A stretch of DNA of 34,446 nucleotides, from assembly GCA_030431615.1 (NCBI GenBank), contig JAUIID010000031.1, forward strand, positions 1 to 34,446. The letters are read 5' to 3'. The stretch comes from Alphaproteobacteria bacterium. GTDB lineage: Bacteria > Pseudomonadota > Alphaproteobacteria > Geminicoccales > Geminicoccaceae. Position 1 is the stretch's first letter. Every line of letters begins with the position of its first letter. A program made the position numbers and the translations under genes. The notes under the pieces are model-generated. The model was not told the DNA's origin. It made no database searches and worked only from the letters and a program-made list of their open reading frames with translations. Shown here piece after piece: positions 24,743-32,489 of this stretch.

Positions 24743-24758
24743 CTTACTGATATGTAAG
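24743..24758. promoter_or_regulatory. Operator-like inverted repeat CTTAC-N6-GTAAG in a divergent control region
   Basis: Five-bp arms CTTAC and GTAAG surround TGATAT. The site is 93 bp before the cupin start (minus strand) and 112 bp before the CoA-transferase start (plus strand), in a 219-nt divergent gap. TTGACG at 24720-24725 could be a -35 element for the plus-strand island, which would place the repeat over its -10 region. The rest of the gap shows no gene. The protein that would bind is unknown; the TetR product encoded at 30917-31555 is one candidate. Confidence 0.4.
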
Positions 24759-24869
24759 TAGGGAGCGGTCGGCAGGCCTGCGGTTTGCGGGCGGCTGAAT
24801 CGCGCGATGGCGCGCCTCGTCCGGAGGCGCTATCGAGCGTGCGCAACCTGAGAACGGGGGAGGCTAGGC

Positions 24870-26063
24870 GTGCTGCTCGACGGCATGAAGATCGTGAGCT
24901 TTTGCCATTTCCTGCAGGGCCCGGCGGCCATGCAGTATCTGGGCGACATGGGGGCGGAGATCATCCGCATCGAGCCGCCGAAGGGCGCCTACGAGCGGGT
25001 CTGGGCGGGGGCCGGCAGGATCAAGGTCGGCGGGGTCAGCGCCTTCTATCTCTGCGCCAATCGCAATGCCCGCAGCCTCGCCCTCGACCTGAAGCGGCCG
25101 GAGGCGAAGGAGATCGTGCTCCGCATGCTCGAGAAGAGCCATGCCCTGGCCGAGAACTTCCGCCCGGGCACGCTCGACCGGCTCGGCCTCGGCTACGACG
25201 TGGTGAAGGCACGCAAGCCCGACATCATCTACGCGTCGGCCTCAGGCTTCGGCAGCACCGGCCCCTTCGTCGATCGCCCCGGGCAGGACCTGCTCATCCA
25301 GGCCATGTCCGGCATCGCCTCGGCCAATGGCGGCGGCAGCCACCGGCCCACCGCGATCGGTGCCGCGGCCGTCGACCAGCATGGCGGTGCGCTCTTCGCG
25401 CTCGGCATCGCCGGCGCCTACGCCAAGTGGCTGCGCACCGGCGAGGGCACACGGGTCGAGGCCAGCCTGCTCGGCGCCGGCATCGACATGCAGATGGAAT
25501 CGCTCACCCACTATTACGCCGCCGCCAAGGGCGACAAGGCCTTCGACCGGCACGAGAGCCTCGCCACGTGGTTCCACGAGGCGCCTTACGGCCTCTACCG
25601 GATCGCCGACGGCTGGATCGCCATCTCGGTCAACCCGTTGGAGAAGATCGGCCGCGCGCTCGACAAGGAAGAGGTCCTGGCACCTTATGTCGGCACGGAC
25701 CAGTATGCCGATCGCGAAGCCATCGTGGCCATCGTCGCCGCGGCGGTCCGCGAGCGCAGCTTCGCCGACCTCGCCGCCGCTTTCGATGCCGAGGCCATAT
25801 GGTACGGCCGGGTCGAGAATTTCGACGACCTGGCGGCCAACCCGCAGGTGCAGCACAACCAGGTCTTCCAGGACGTCGAGGTCAATGGCGAGACCATCCG
25901 CCTCGTCAACCATCCCAACCGCTACGACGGCGCCGCCCCGGCCGTGCCCACCTTTGCGCTGGAGACGGGTCAGGACACCCGCGAGGTGCTGGCCGAGGCC
26001 GGTTTCGCCGAGGCGGAGATCGAGGAACTCTTGAAGGACAAGGTCGTTCACGCGCCGCGCTAG
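24870..26063 (+). CDS. Family III CoA-transferase (CaiB/BaiF)
   Basis: A 397-residue enzyme that moves CoA between carboxylic acids, normally by a mixed-anhydride and aspartyl-CoA mechanism. The nucleophile is probably Asp140 in the conserved RPGQDLLIQAMSG. The N-terminal VSFCHFLQGPAAMQYLGDMGAEIIRIEPP, ALDLKRPEAKEIVLRM, ENFRPGTLDRLGLGYD, IYASASGFGSTGP, and a C-terminal domain with NPQVQHNQVFQDVE are typical. The start is GTG at 24870, supported by GGGGGAGG 7 nt upstream. It opens a tightly packed plus-strand operon and probably activates the pathway acid as a CoA thioester. A second, similar gene begins at 34323. Confidence 0.92.
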   Translation: MLLDGMKIVSFCHFLQGPAAMQYLGDMGAEIIRIEPPKGAYERVWAGAGRIKVGGVSAFYLCANRNARSLALDLKRPEAKEIVLRMLEKSHALAENFRPGTLDRLGLGYDVVKARKPDIIYASASGFGSTGPFVDRPGQDLLIQAMSGIASANGGGSHRPTAIGAAAVDQHGGALFALGIAGAYAKWLRTGEGTRVEASLLGAGIDMQMESLTHYYAAAKGDKAFDRHESLATWFHEAPYGLYRIADGWIAISVNPLEKIGRALDKEEVLAPYVGTDQYADREAIVAIVAAAVRERSFADLAAAFDAEAIWYGRVENFDDLAANPQVQHNQVFQDVEVNGETIRLVNHPNRYDGAAPAVPTFALETGQDTREVLAEAGFAEAEIEELLKDKVVHAPR

Positions 26064-26086
26064 GTGCAAAGCAAAGAGGCAAGCCA

Positions 26087-26530
26087 GTGTCGGATTTCTA
26101 CGTCAAGGTCGGTGACGCGGTCGAAGTCGCGAAGACGATCGGCGAAAGCGACGTCTACGTCTATGCGGGCGTGACCGGCGATTTCTCGGTCAACCACATG
26201 AACGAGCAGTTCATGGAGAAGACCAGCTACGGGCACCGGATCGCCCATGGCGCCCTGCTCGTCGGCTTCATGTCGACCGCGTCGACCAAGATGATCGACC
26301 ATGTTCAGGGCATCGGCGATGCGGAGACACCGGTCTCGCTCGGCTATGACCGGGTCCGCTTCATCGGCCCCGTCTTTTTCGGCGACACCATCACCGTGCA
26401 GTACACGATCACCGCGATCGACACCGAGCGCCGGCGCTCGACCAGCGACATCAAGGTGATCAACCAGAAGGGCGAGACGGTGGCGGTCGCCCAGCACATC
26501 CTCAAATGGGTCCCCAACGACCGCAAGTGA
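26087..26530 (+). CDS. MaoC-like enoyl-CoA hydratase (hot-dog fold)
   Basis: A 147-residue hot-dog-fold protein that hydrates enoyl-CoA double bonds, typically giving the (R)-3-hydroxyacyl-CoA. The hydratase-2 motif is present as YAGVTGDFSVNHMNEQF, with the catalytic Asp32 and His37, followed by GHRIAHGALLVGFMS. The C-terminal strands (FFGDTITVQYTI, RRSTSDIKVINQKGE) are typical of the family. The start is GTG at 26087 with AAAGAGG about 7 nt upstream; no ATG lies at a sensible place. The gene lies 23 nt after the CoA-transferase and 23 nt before the atypical SDR, so it is in the same operon. The acyl group is unknown. Confidence 0.9.
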   Translation: MSDFYVKVGDAVEVAKTIGESDVYVYAGVTGDFSVNHMNEQFMEKTSYGHRIAHGALLVGFMSTASTKMIDHVQGIGDAETPVSLGYDRVRFIGPVFFGDTITVQYTITAIDTERRRSTSDIKVINQKGETVAVAQHILKWVPNDRK

Positions 26531-26553
26531 CGGTTGGATCCGGAGGCCAGCGC

Positions 26554-27297
26554 ATGATCTTCGACCTGAGCGGCAAGCGGGTGCTCGTCATCGGCGGCTC
26601 CTACGGCATGGGCTTTGCCACGGCGCGAGCCGCGATCGAGCTCGGCGCCAGGGTCGCCATCGCGGCGCGCGGCCGGGAGAAGCTGGAGGCGGCGGCGGCG
26701 GTGCTCGGCGAGCTCGCCGGCGAGCCCGTGCCCTGGACGGCGCTCCGCATCGAGGACCGGCCGGCCGTCGCCGCCTTCATGGCGCGGCACGCGCCCTTCG
26801 ATCACCTCGTGCTGCCGGGCTCCACCGTGAAGCCGATCCTCTACCAGGACCTCGACGACGCGAGTGCGAGGGAAGCCTTCGAGAGCAAGTTCTGGGGGCC
26901 GTTCTGGTCCTGCTTCGACGCGCGCCCGCATATCCGCAAGGGCGGCAGCATCGTGCTCTACAGCGGCGTCGCGGCGGTCCGGCCGGTCAAGGGCTACCTG
27001 ATGGGGGCGTGCATCAACGGGGCCATCAACGCCGTCACCCGTTCGCTGGCGCTCGACTTCGCCGCCCAGGGGGTCAGGGTCAACACCATCGCCCCGGGGC
27101 TGACCGACACGCCGCTCAACGACGTGCTCCACGCCCACGACAAACAGGAGCGGTACGAAGCGCTCGGCAACCGGCTGCCGGTCGGCCGCATCGGCACCGC
27201 CGACGAGGCGGCGCAGGCCGCGATCTATCTCATGTGCAATGGCTACGTGACGGCCGAGGTCCTCGGTGTCGACGGCGGCCAGCAGGTCATGGACTGA
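26554..27297 (+). CDS. SDR-fold protein lacking the catalytic tetrad
   Basis: This 247-residue protein has a normal Rossmann start (RVLVIGGSYGMGFATARAA) and the SDR ending RVNTIAPGLTDTP, VGRIGTADEAAQAA, GVDGGQQ. The catalytic tetrad, however, is mostly gone. NNAG is replaced by LPGS, the helix Asn by Lys (FESKFWGPF), and the YxxxK positions 151 and 155 are Gly and Asn (LMGACINGAIN). Only Ser137 (LYSGVAA) remains. Tyr148 is three residues early, without a Lys partner. Such SDRs may bind NAD(P) or a CoA ester without dehydrogenase activity, or use another mechanism. GGAGG lies 7 nt before the ATG. It is in the CoA operon, 9 nt before the next gene. Confidence 0.88.
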   Translation: MIFDLSGKRVLVIGGSYGMGFATARAAIELGARVAIAARGREKLEAAAAVLGELAGEPVPWTALRIEDRPAVAAFMARHAPFDHLVLPGSTVKPILYQDLDDASAREAFESKFWGPFWSCFDARPHIRKGGSIVLYSGVAAVRPVKGYLMGACINGAINAVTRSLALDFAAQGVRVNTIAPGLTDTPLNDVLHAHDKQERYEALGNRLPVGRIGTADEAAQAAIYLMCNGYVTAEVLGVDGGQQVMD

Positions 27298-27306
27298 GGA
27301 TGCTGC

Positions 27307-28902
27307 ATGGTTGAATTCATCACGGCCGCCGAGGCCGCGGCCCTGGTCAGGCCCCGGGACTGCGTCCTGATCGGCGGCTCGGGCGGCGGCCACGCCGTGC
27401 CCGAGGCCTTCATCGAGGCGCTCGCCACCCGCTACAAGGAGAGCGGCAGCCCGCGCGATCTCTCGCTCGTCAGCATCGTCTCGATCGGCGACTGGCAGGA
27501 AACGGGCTTCAACATCCTGGCCGAGCCCGGCCTCGCCCGGCGCGTCGTCAGCGGTGGCCTCAACAACTGCCCGCGCTTCGCCGCCATGGCGATCGCCGAC
27601 GAGATCGAGGCCTATACCCTGCCGCAGGGTGCCCTCTCGCAGCTTTGCCGCGACATGGCGGCGGGCCGCCCCGGCCTCCTGACGCGCACGGGGCTCCACA
27701 CCTTCATCGACCCGCGCCACGGCGGCGGCCGGCAGAGCCCGCGCTCGACCGAGGACCTGGTCGAGCTCGTCACCATCCGGGACGAGGAATACCTGCTCTA
27801 CCGCAGCTTTCCGGTCGACGTCGCGGTCATCCGCGGCACGACGGCCGACGAGCGCGGCAACATCTCGATGGAGGACGAGGCGTTCTTCGGCGAGAACTTC
27901 TCGATCGCCGGTGCCGCCCACCTGCATGGCGGCATCGTCATCGCCCAGGTGAAGCAGGTGGCCGCCGCCGGCACGCTCCCGGGCAAGCAGGTCAAGGTGC
28001 CGGGCGTGGTCGTCGACTATGTCATCGTCGAGCCCGAGCAGCGCCAGACCTACCTGACCCGCCAGAGTGCCGCCTATGCCGGCGAGCTTCGCCTCGCCGA
28101 CCGCAGCATGCAGCCGATCCCCTTCGACATCCGCAAGGTGATCGCCAGGCGCGGCGCCATGGAACTCTTCCCCGGGGCCGTGGTCAATCTCGGCTTCGGC
28201 GTCTCCAACGGCATCTCGGCGGTGGCGGTCGAGGAGGGCTTCTACCGCGAGGTCACGCTCACCGTGGAGCAGGGCATCATCGGCGGTGTGCCGGCCGTCG
28301 GCAAGGATGCCGGGGCCGGCGTCAATTACGACATGATGGCCGACCAGCCCTACCAGTTCGACTTCTACGACGGCGGCGGGCTCGACATCGCCTATCTTTC
28401 GTTCGCCGAGGTGGACGCGAACGGAAACGTCAATGTCAGCCGCTACGGCAAGTCGGTGAATGGCCCGGGCGGCTTCATCAATATCAGCCAGGGGGCGAAA
28501 AAGGTCGTCTTCTCCGGAACGCTGACCACGGGCGGGCTCGACATTGCCCCCGACGGCGAGGGCGGCCTCGAGCTGCGCCGCGACGGCGCCACGCAAAAAT
28601 GGGTCCCCGAGGTCGGCCAGGTGACCTTCAACGGTGCTTACGCCCGGGAGCGCGGCCAGGAGGTCATGTACGTCACCGACCGTGCCGTCTTCAGCCTGGG
28701 TGAGAACGGGCTGCGGCTCGAGGAGGTGGCACCAGGCATCGACGTGCGCGCCGACGTGCTGGAGCGCATCGGCTTTCCGGTCGAGGTGCCGGACGAGCCG
28801 CGCCGCATGGATGCGCGGCTCTTCCGGGCCGGGCCCATGGCCATGATCGACGACTTCCGCCGCCGCGCCGGCGGCCGGCGCCAGCGAGGAGAACGAGGAT
28901 GA
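27307..28902 (+). CDS. Family I CoA-transferase, fused alpha-beta form (Pct/YdiF type)
   Basis: A 531-residue protein joining both CoA-transferase domains (PF01144) in one chain, like propionate CoA-transferase and E. coli YdiF. It transfers CoA between acetyl- or 3-oxoacyl-CoA and another acid through a glutamyl-CoA intermediate. The nucleophile is probably Glu321 in TLTVEQGIIGGVP, close to the Glu positions I recall for Pct and YdiF. The N-terminal domain has VLIGGSGGGHAVPEAFIEA and the C-terminal domain GAVVNLGFGVSNGI. The length is normal. Its stop overlaps the next start (ATGA). In the operon it could recycle CoA from the end product. Confidence 0.92.
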   Translation: MVEFITAAEAAALVRPRDCVLIGGSGGGHAVPEAFIEALATRYKESGSPRDLSLVSIVSIGDWQETGFNILAEPGLARRVVSGGLNNCPRFAAMAIADEIEAYTLPQGALSQLCRDMAAGRPGLLTRTGLHTFIDPRHGGGRQSPRSTEDLVELVTIRDEEYLLYRSFPVDVAVIRGTTADERGNISMEDEAFFGENFSIAGAAHLHGGIVIAQVKQVAAAGTLPGKQVKVPGVVVDYVIVEPEQRQTYLTRQSAAYAGELRLADRSMQPIPFDIRKVIARRGAMELFPGAVVNLGFGVSNGISAVAVEEGFYREVTLTVEQGIIGGVPAVGKDAGAGVNYDMMADQPYQFDFYDGGGLDIAYLSFAEVDANGNVNVSRYGKSVNGPGGFINISQGAKKVVFSGTLTTGGLDIAPDGEGGLELRRDGATQKWVPEVGQVTFNGAYARERGQEVMYVTDRAVFSLGENGLRLEEVAPGIDVRADVLERIGFPVEVPDEPRRMDARLFRAGPMAMIDDFRRRAGGRRQRGERG

Positions 28903-29681
28903 GCGACCCCGTCCACTGCACGATCGAGGATGGCGTGGCGACCGTCACCCTCGCCAACCCGCCGCTCAACCTCGTCACGCTCGGCCTCACCGCCCGGCTG
29001 GATGCGCTGCTCGACGAGCTGGCGGCCAATCCCGAGGCCCGGGTCCTTGTGCTGACCGGCACGGGCGAGCGTGCCTTCTGCGCCGGCTCCGACATCTCCG
29101 AGTTCTCCGACCTCACCGCACCCGGCGTGGTGCTCGAGAAGAAGCTGAACAGGGAGAATCAGGCCTACAGCAAAGTCGACGATTTCCCCAAGCCGACCAT
29201 CGCCGCCATCCGCGGCCTCGCCTTCGGCGGCGGGCTCGAGCTCGCGGTCTGCTGCGACCTGCTGATCGTCGAGGAGAACGTCCGCCTGGCACTTCCCGAG
29301 ATCAAGCTCGGCGTCTTCCCGGGCAGCGGCGGCACGGTGCGCGTGACGCGCCGGATCGGTGAGGGGCGGGCCAAGGAGATGATGTTCACGGGCGAGCCCA
29401 TCGACGCGCAGACGGCACTCGCCTGGGGCCTTGTCAACCGCGTCGTGCCCAAGGGCGAGGCCCTGGCCACCGCCCAGGCGCTCGCCCGGACTCTCGCCGA
29501 GCGGCCCAACCGGGCGCTCCAGGCCTGCAAGCGCGCCGTCGACCTGTCCTTCGACAGGACCGAGGACGAGGCCATCCAGGCGACGCTGGCGCTGAGCGAG
29601 GAGGTCTTCACCACCGACGACTGCATGGAGGGCGTGCGCGCCTTCTTCGCGAAGGAAGCCCCGCGCTTCACCCACAAGTGA
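28899..29681 (+). CDS. Enoyl-CoA hydratase/isomerase (crotonase family)
   Basis: A 260-residue crotonase-fold enzyme. Both glutamates of classical enoyl-CoA hydratases are kept 20 residues apart: Glu114 in FGGGLELAVCCDL and Glu134 in LPEIKLGVFPGSGGTVR. The oxyanion-hole segment FCAGSDISEFSDL is near residue 65. It therefore probably hydrates an enoyl-CoA to the (S)-3-hydroxyacyl-CoA, although isomerase or ring-cleaving activity cannot be excluded for this superfamily. The start codon overlaps the preceding stop (ATGA). The operon thus has two hydratases of opposite fold and usual stereochemistry (MaoC and crotonase), which fits a substrate with more than one double bond or an epimerisation route. 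Confidence 0.92.
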   Translation: MSDPVHCTIEDGVATVTLANPPLNLVTLGLTARLDALLDELAANPEARVLVLTGTGERAFCAGSDISEFSDLTAPGVVLEKKLNRENQAYSKVDDFPKPTIAAIRGLAFGGGLELAVCCDLLIVEENVRLALPEIKLGVFPGSGGTVRVTRRIGEGRAKEMMFTGEPIDAQTALAWGLVNRVVPKGEALATAQALARTLAERPNRALQACKRAVDLSFDRTEDEAIQATLALSEEVFTTDDCMEGVRAFFAKEAPRFTHK

Positions 29682-29694
29682 GGAGGCCGCCCCG

Positions 29695-30132
29695 ATGACC
29701 AGGCTCCTCGTGCTGCAGGGTGCGAACATGAACTGGCTGGGCCGTCGCCAGCCGGAGATCTACGGGCGGACGACCGCCGCCGAGCTCGACGCCATGCTCG
29801 AGGCGCACGCCGCCGAGCACGGCTACGAGATCGAGATCCTCTACACGAACCTGGAGGGCGAGGCGATCGACGCCCTCTATGCCGCCGAGACCGGCGACGT
29901 CGACGCCGTCGTCATGAACCCGGGCGGCCTCTGCTACACGGGCTTCGCCCTGCGCGACTGCATGAAGGGCATCGAGCTGCCGGTGATCGAGATCCACCTC
30001 TCCAACCACTACGCCCGCGGCATCGATTCGGTCACTGCCGAGGCGGCGCAGGGCGTCTTCATGGGGCTCGGCACCGACATCTACATCGCCGGGCTCGAGG
30101 CGGCGCTTCTCCTCCTGCGTCGGGGCTCATGA
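29695..30132 (+). CDS. Type II 3-dehydroquinate dehydratase-like protein, divergent active site
   Basis: A 145-residue protein with the AroQ flavodoxin-like fold. Numbered along the M. tuberculosis enzyme from memory, it keeps the catalytic Tyr (Tyr23 here), the flexible-loop Arg (Arg18 in LGRRQP), Asn75, Asp88, His101 and Ser103 (EIHLSN) and Arg108. It differs at the residues that hold the substrate hydroxyls: His81 is Tyr, and the segment with Arg112 is shortened (SNHYARGIDSV instead of a REEFR-like stretch). The NGPN motif is QGAN. It probably catalyses a dehydration or related lyase step on a different acid, not shikimate synthesis. AGGAGG lies 8 nt before the ATG. It sits inside the CoA catabolic operon, and its stop overlaps the next gene. 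Confidence 0.85.
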   Translation: MTRLLVLQGANMNWLGRRQPEIYGRTTAAELDAMLEAHAAEHGYEIEILYTNLEGEAIDALYAAETGDVDAVVMNPGGLCYTGFALRDCMKGIELPVIEIHLSNHYARGIDSVTAEAAQGVFMGLGTDIYIAGLEAALLLLRRGS

Positions 30133-30920
30133 CCCGGCTTCGCCTGGCCGATGGCGGGTTCCTGCACTACGAACTCGCCGGCAGCGGCCCGCCACTCCTG
30201 CTGGTGCCCGGCCTCGGCGGCCTCGCCGATTTCTGGAATCCCGTCGTTCCGGCGCTGGCCGAGCATTTCACCGTCATCCGCCACGATCATCGCGGCTGCG
30301 GGCGAAGCAGCCAGGAGCGGATCGCATTCTCGATCGCGCAGATGGCCGGCGACGTGCTGGCCCTGCTCGACCATCTGGGCCTCGAGCGCGCCCATCTCGT
30401 CGGCCACTCCACCGGCGGGGCCATCGGCCAGACCATCGCCCTCGACCATCCGGATCGCCTCGACCGGCTGGTGCTGAGCGCCACCTGGGCTGCCCCGGAC
30501 GCCTATTTCCAGAGCCTCTTCGCCGCGCGCAGCGCCATCCTGCGGACGGGCGGTCCCGCCCTCTATCTGCAGAGCTCGGCGCTGGTGCTGCATCCGCCCT
30601 GGTGGATCCGCGACCACCCGGAGGTCGTGACGGTCACCGAGGAGGCCGCCCGGACGCGCGTGCCCGACCCGGAGATCGTCCTCGCCCGAATTGCCGCCAT
30701 CCTGCGTCACGACCGGGCGGCGGATCTCCACCGCGTCACGGCACCGACGCTCGCGATCGGCGCCCGCGACGACATGGTGACCCCGGCTTATCTCACCGAA
30801 GCGCTCGGCCGCCTCATCGGCCAGGCGACGATGCTGATCCTGCCCGAGGGCGGCCACTTCTTCCCGGTCACCCGGTCGGACCGGTTCGTCCGCGAGGTCG
30901 TCGGCTTCCTCGAGGGCTAG
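30129..30920 (+). CDS. Alpha/beta hydrolase (3-oxoadipate enol-lactonase-like)
   Basis: A 263-residue serine hydrolase with an intact triad: Ser94 in VGHSTGGAIGQ, Asp in the IGARDDMVTPAYL region and His in PEGGHFFPVTR. The oxyanion segment VPGLGGLADFWNPVVPAL and the strand HDHRGCGRS are typical of enol-lactonases and C-C bond hydrolases. The start ATG overlaps the dehydroquinase-like stop (ATGA), so the two proteins are translationally coupled and may act in sequence. It could open a lactone or a ring formed by the preceding lyase. The last four bases overlap the stop codon of the convergent TetR gene. Confidence 0.9.
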   Translation: MTRLRLADGGFLHYELAGSGPPLLLVPGLGGLADFWNPVVPALAEHFTVIRHDHRGCGRSSQERIAFSIAQMAGDVLALLDHLGLERAHLVGHSTGGAIGQTIALDHPDRLDRLVLSATWAAPDAYFQSLFAARSAILRTGGPALYLQSSALVLHPPWWIRDHPEVVTVTEEAARTRVPDPEIVLARIAAILRHDRAADLHRVTAPTLAIGARDDMVTPAYLTEALGRLIGQATMLILPEGGHFFPVTRSDRFVREVVGFLEG

Positions 30921-31555
30921 CCGCCACCGGCCGCCAGCACCGGCCGCTTCGCGGCCTCCTGGCTGCTGCCATAGGCATGGTCGATGATGTGGAGATAGGC
31001 GGTGTAGAGCCGCTCGAGCCGGTCGAACGAGCCGCCGTCCTGGGTGATCGAGCCGGCGCTGTCGACGATCGCGATGAGCTGGATGGCGATGTCCTTGACC
31101 GGGGCGGAATCGCTCAGCTCGCCGTTCTTCTGTGCTCGCACCACCGCGTCGTCGATGAAGGTCTCGATCGTCATGGTGAAGTGGCGGAGCCTGGCCCGGG
31201 CCTCGTCACTGAGCTGGTCGGACTCGAGCCGCATCCGCGAGATCAGGCTCCAGGATCGCCCCGAGCGTCGGCTCGGGTTGAACTTCGTGTAGCGGCCGCG
31301 GTTGAACTCCATCGTCCGCCGCGTCTTCTCATGGTAGGTGAGCGCCGGATCCTCCCAGATCTCGCTGAATCCGCCGAGCGCCGTCTGCACGTACTCGTCG
31401 ATCACTTCCTCGACGAGGTTCTTCTTGGTGCCGAAGTGGTAGTGGATATTGGCGCGGGTGATCTCGAGCCGATCGGCGATGTCGCCGAACCGCAGGCCGC
31501 GTACGCCATGGGTGATCAGGAGCTCGGTCGCCACCGCCTTGATCTGCTCGCGCAT
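30917..31555 (-). CDS. TetR-family transcriptional regulator
   Basis: A 212-residue repressor-type protein. The N-terminal helix-turn-helix is clear (residues about 5-55: IKAVATELLITHGVRGLRFG, DIADRLEITRANIHYHFGTK, KNLVEEVIDEYV). The rest is a helical ligand domain without close relatives that I recognise. ATG at 31555 was chosen because the helix starts at once; a GTG at 31591 would add 12 residues. It is convergent with the hydrolase and divergent from an SDR gene, so it sits in the middle of the CoA island and probably controls both halves. Its inducer may be a CoA thioester, as for several TetR regulators of acyl-CoA catabolism. Confidence 0.87.
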   Translation of the reverse strand: MREQIKAVATELLITHGVRGLRFGDIADRLEITRANIHYHFGTKKNLVEEVIDEYVQTALGGFSEIWEDPALTYHEKTRRTMEFNRGRYTKFNPSRRSGRSWSLISRMRLESDQLSDEARARLRHFTMTIETFIDDAVVRAQKNGELSDSAPVKDIAIQLIAIVDSAGSITQDGGSFDRLERLYTAYLHIIDHAYGSSQEAAKRPVLAAGGG

Positions 31556-31583
31556 GTGCGTTCCAATCCAGCGCTCGGCCAGG

Positions 31584-31635
31584 GCAAGCACGCTTGCGGG
31601 CCGCGCCCAGCGCCGCTATCTTACTAGTCAGTCAG
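31584..31635. promoter_or_regulatory. Two operator-like inverted repeats between the TetR and SDR genes
   Basis: GCAAGC-AC-GCTTGC (31584-31597) is a 14-bp inverted repeat with 6-bp arms, 28 bp before the TetR start. TTACTAGTCA (31621-31630) is centred on CTAG and matches its reverse complement at 8 of 10 positions; it continues into AGTCAGTCAG. The second type of sequence resembles boxes often seen in front of TetR genes. Both are candidate autoregulatory sites in a 157-nt divergent gap. Confidence 0.5.
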
Positions 31636-31712
31636 CGGCACTCTAGACCAATTCGTCGGCTGCCGCACCAATCTTGTTCCGGCACGGCCAGCCGGCGGAG
31701 GCTCAACACTAC

Positions 31713-32468
31713 ATGCGGTTGAAGGACAAGGTCTGCCTCGTGACCGGCGGCGGCTCGGGGATCGGGCGCGCGACATGCGAGCTCTTCGCCCGGGAAGGGG
31801 CGCGGCTCGCCATCGTCGACAAGGACGAGGCCAGTGCGCAGGCGACGGCCGCGGCCTGCACCGGCGAGACGCACCTGGCGCTCCGTGCCGATGTCGCCAA
31901 GGCCACCGATTCCAGGAGCATGATCGAGGCCGCCGTGGCGCATTTCGGCCGGCTCGACGTGCTCGTCAACAATGCCGGCTACGGCATCCTCGGGACGGTC
32001 GTCGAGACCAGCGAGGAGGACTGGAACGCGCTCATGGCGGTCAACGTCACCGGCGTCTTCCTCGCCTGCCACAATGCCATCCCGATCATGGCCCGCCAGG
32101 GCGGCGGGGTCATCGTCAACGTCGCCTCGGTCGTCTCGAGCATCGGCATCCCCAACCGCGCCGCCTATTGCGCGTCCAAGGGTGCGGTCGCCGCGCTGAC
32201 CCGCGCCATGGCCCTCGACCACGTGGACGACAAGATCCGCGTCAATGCCGTGGCCCCCGGCACCATCCGCTCGCCCTATTTCGACGCGCTCCTCGCCAAG
32301 GCCGAGGACCCGGCCGGGCTGCTCGCACATCTCGAGGGCCGCCAGCCCTACAAGCGCATGGGTGCGCCGGCCGAGATCGCGAGCGGGATCCTCTATCTCG
32401 CCTGTGACGAATCCTCCTTCTGCACCGGCACCATCCTGACGATCGACGGCGGCATGACCGCCCAATGA
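31713..32468 (+). CDS. SDR-family oxidoreductase, divergent from TetR
   Basis: A 251-residue classical SDR with TGGGSGIG, NNAGYG, the Ser in NVASVVSS, Tyr152 and Lys156 (AAYCASKGAVAAL), and the IRVNAVAPGTIRSPY and ILTIDGGMTAQ endings. All catalytic elements are present, so it should be an active NAD(P)-dependent alcohol dehydrogenase or ketone reductase. The ATG at 31713 (GGAGG about 12 nt upstream) starts immediately before LKDKVCLVTGGG. It is the first gene of the second half of the island, 21 nt before another SDR gene. Its probable role is oxidation of a hydroxyl made by one of the hydratases, which is inferred from context. Confidence 0.9.
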   Translation: MRLKDKVCLVTGGGSGIGRATCELFAREGARLAIVDKDEASAQATAAACTGETHLALRADVAKATDSRSMIEAAVAHFGRLDVLVNNAGYGILGTVVETSEEDWNALMAVNVTGVFLACHNAIPIMARQGGGVIVNVASVVSSIGIPNRAAYCASKGAVAALTRAMALDHVDDKIRVNAVAPGTIRSPYFDALLAKAEDPAGLLAHLEGRQPYKRMGAPAEIASGILYLACDESSFCTGTILTIDGGMTAQ

Positions 32469-32489
32469 CATCTTACCGGGGAGCCTTCC

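Noticed and set aside
26344-28596. A 750-codon frame antisense to the MaoC, SDR and CoA-transferase genes
   Set aside because: It spans three well-supported genes on the plus strand and has no recognisable motif or ribosome-binding site.
29695-30132. aroQ as a housekeeping shikimate gene
   Set aside because: It has altered substrate contacts and is translationally coupled to a hydrolase within a CoA operon.
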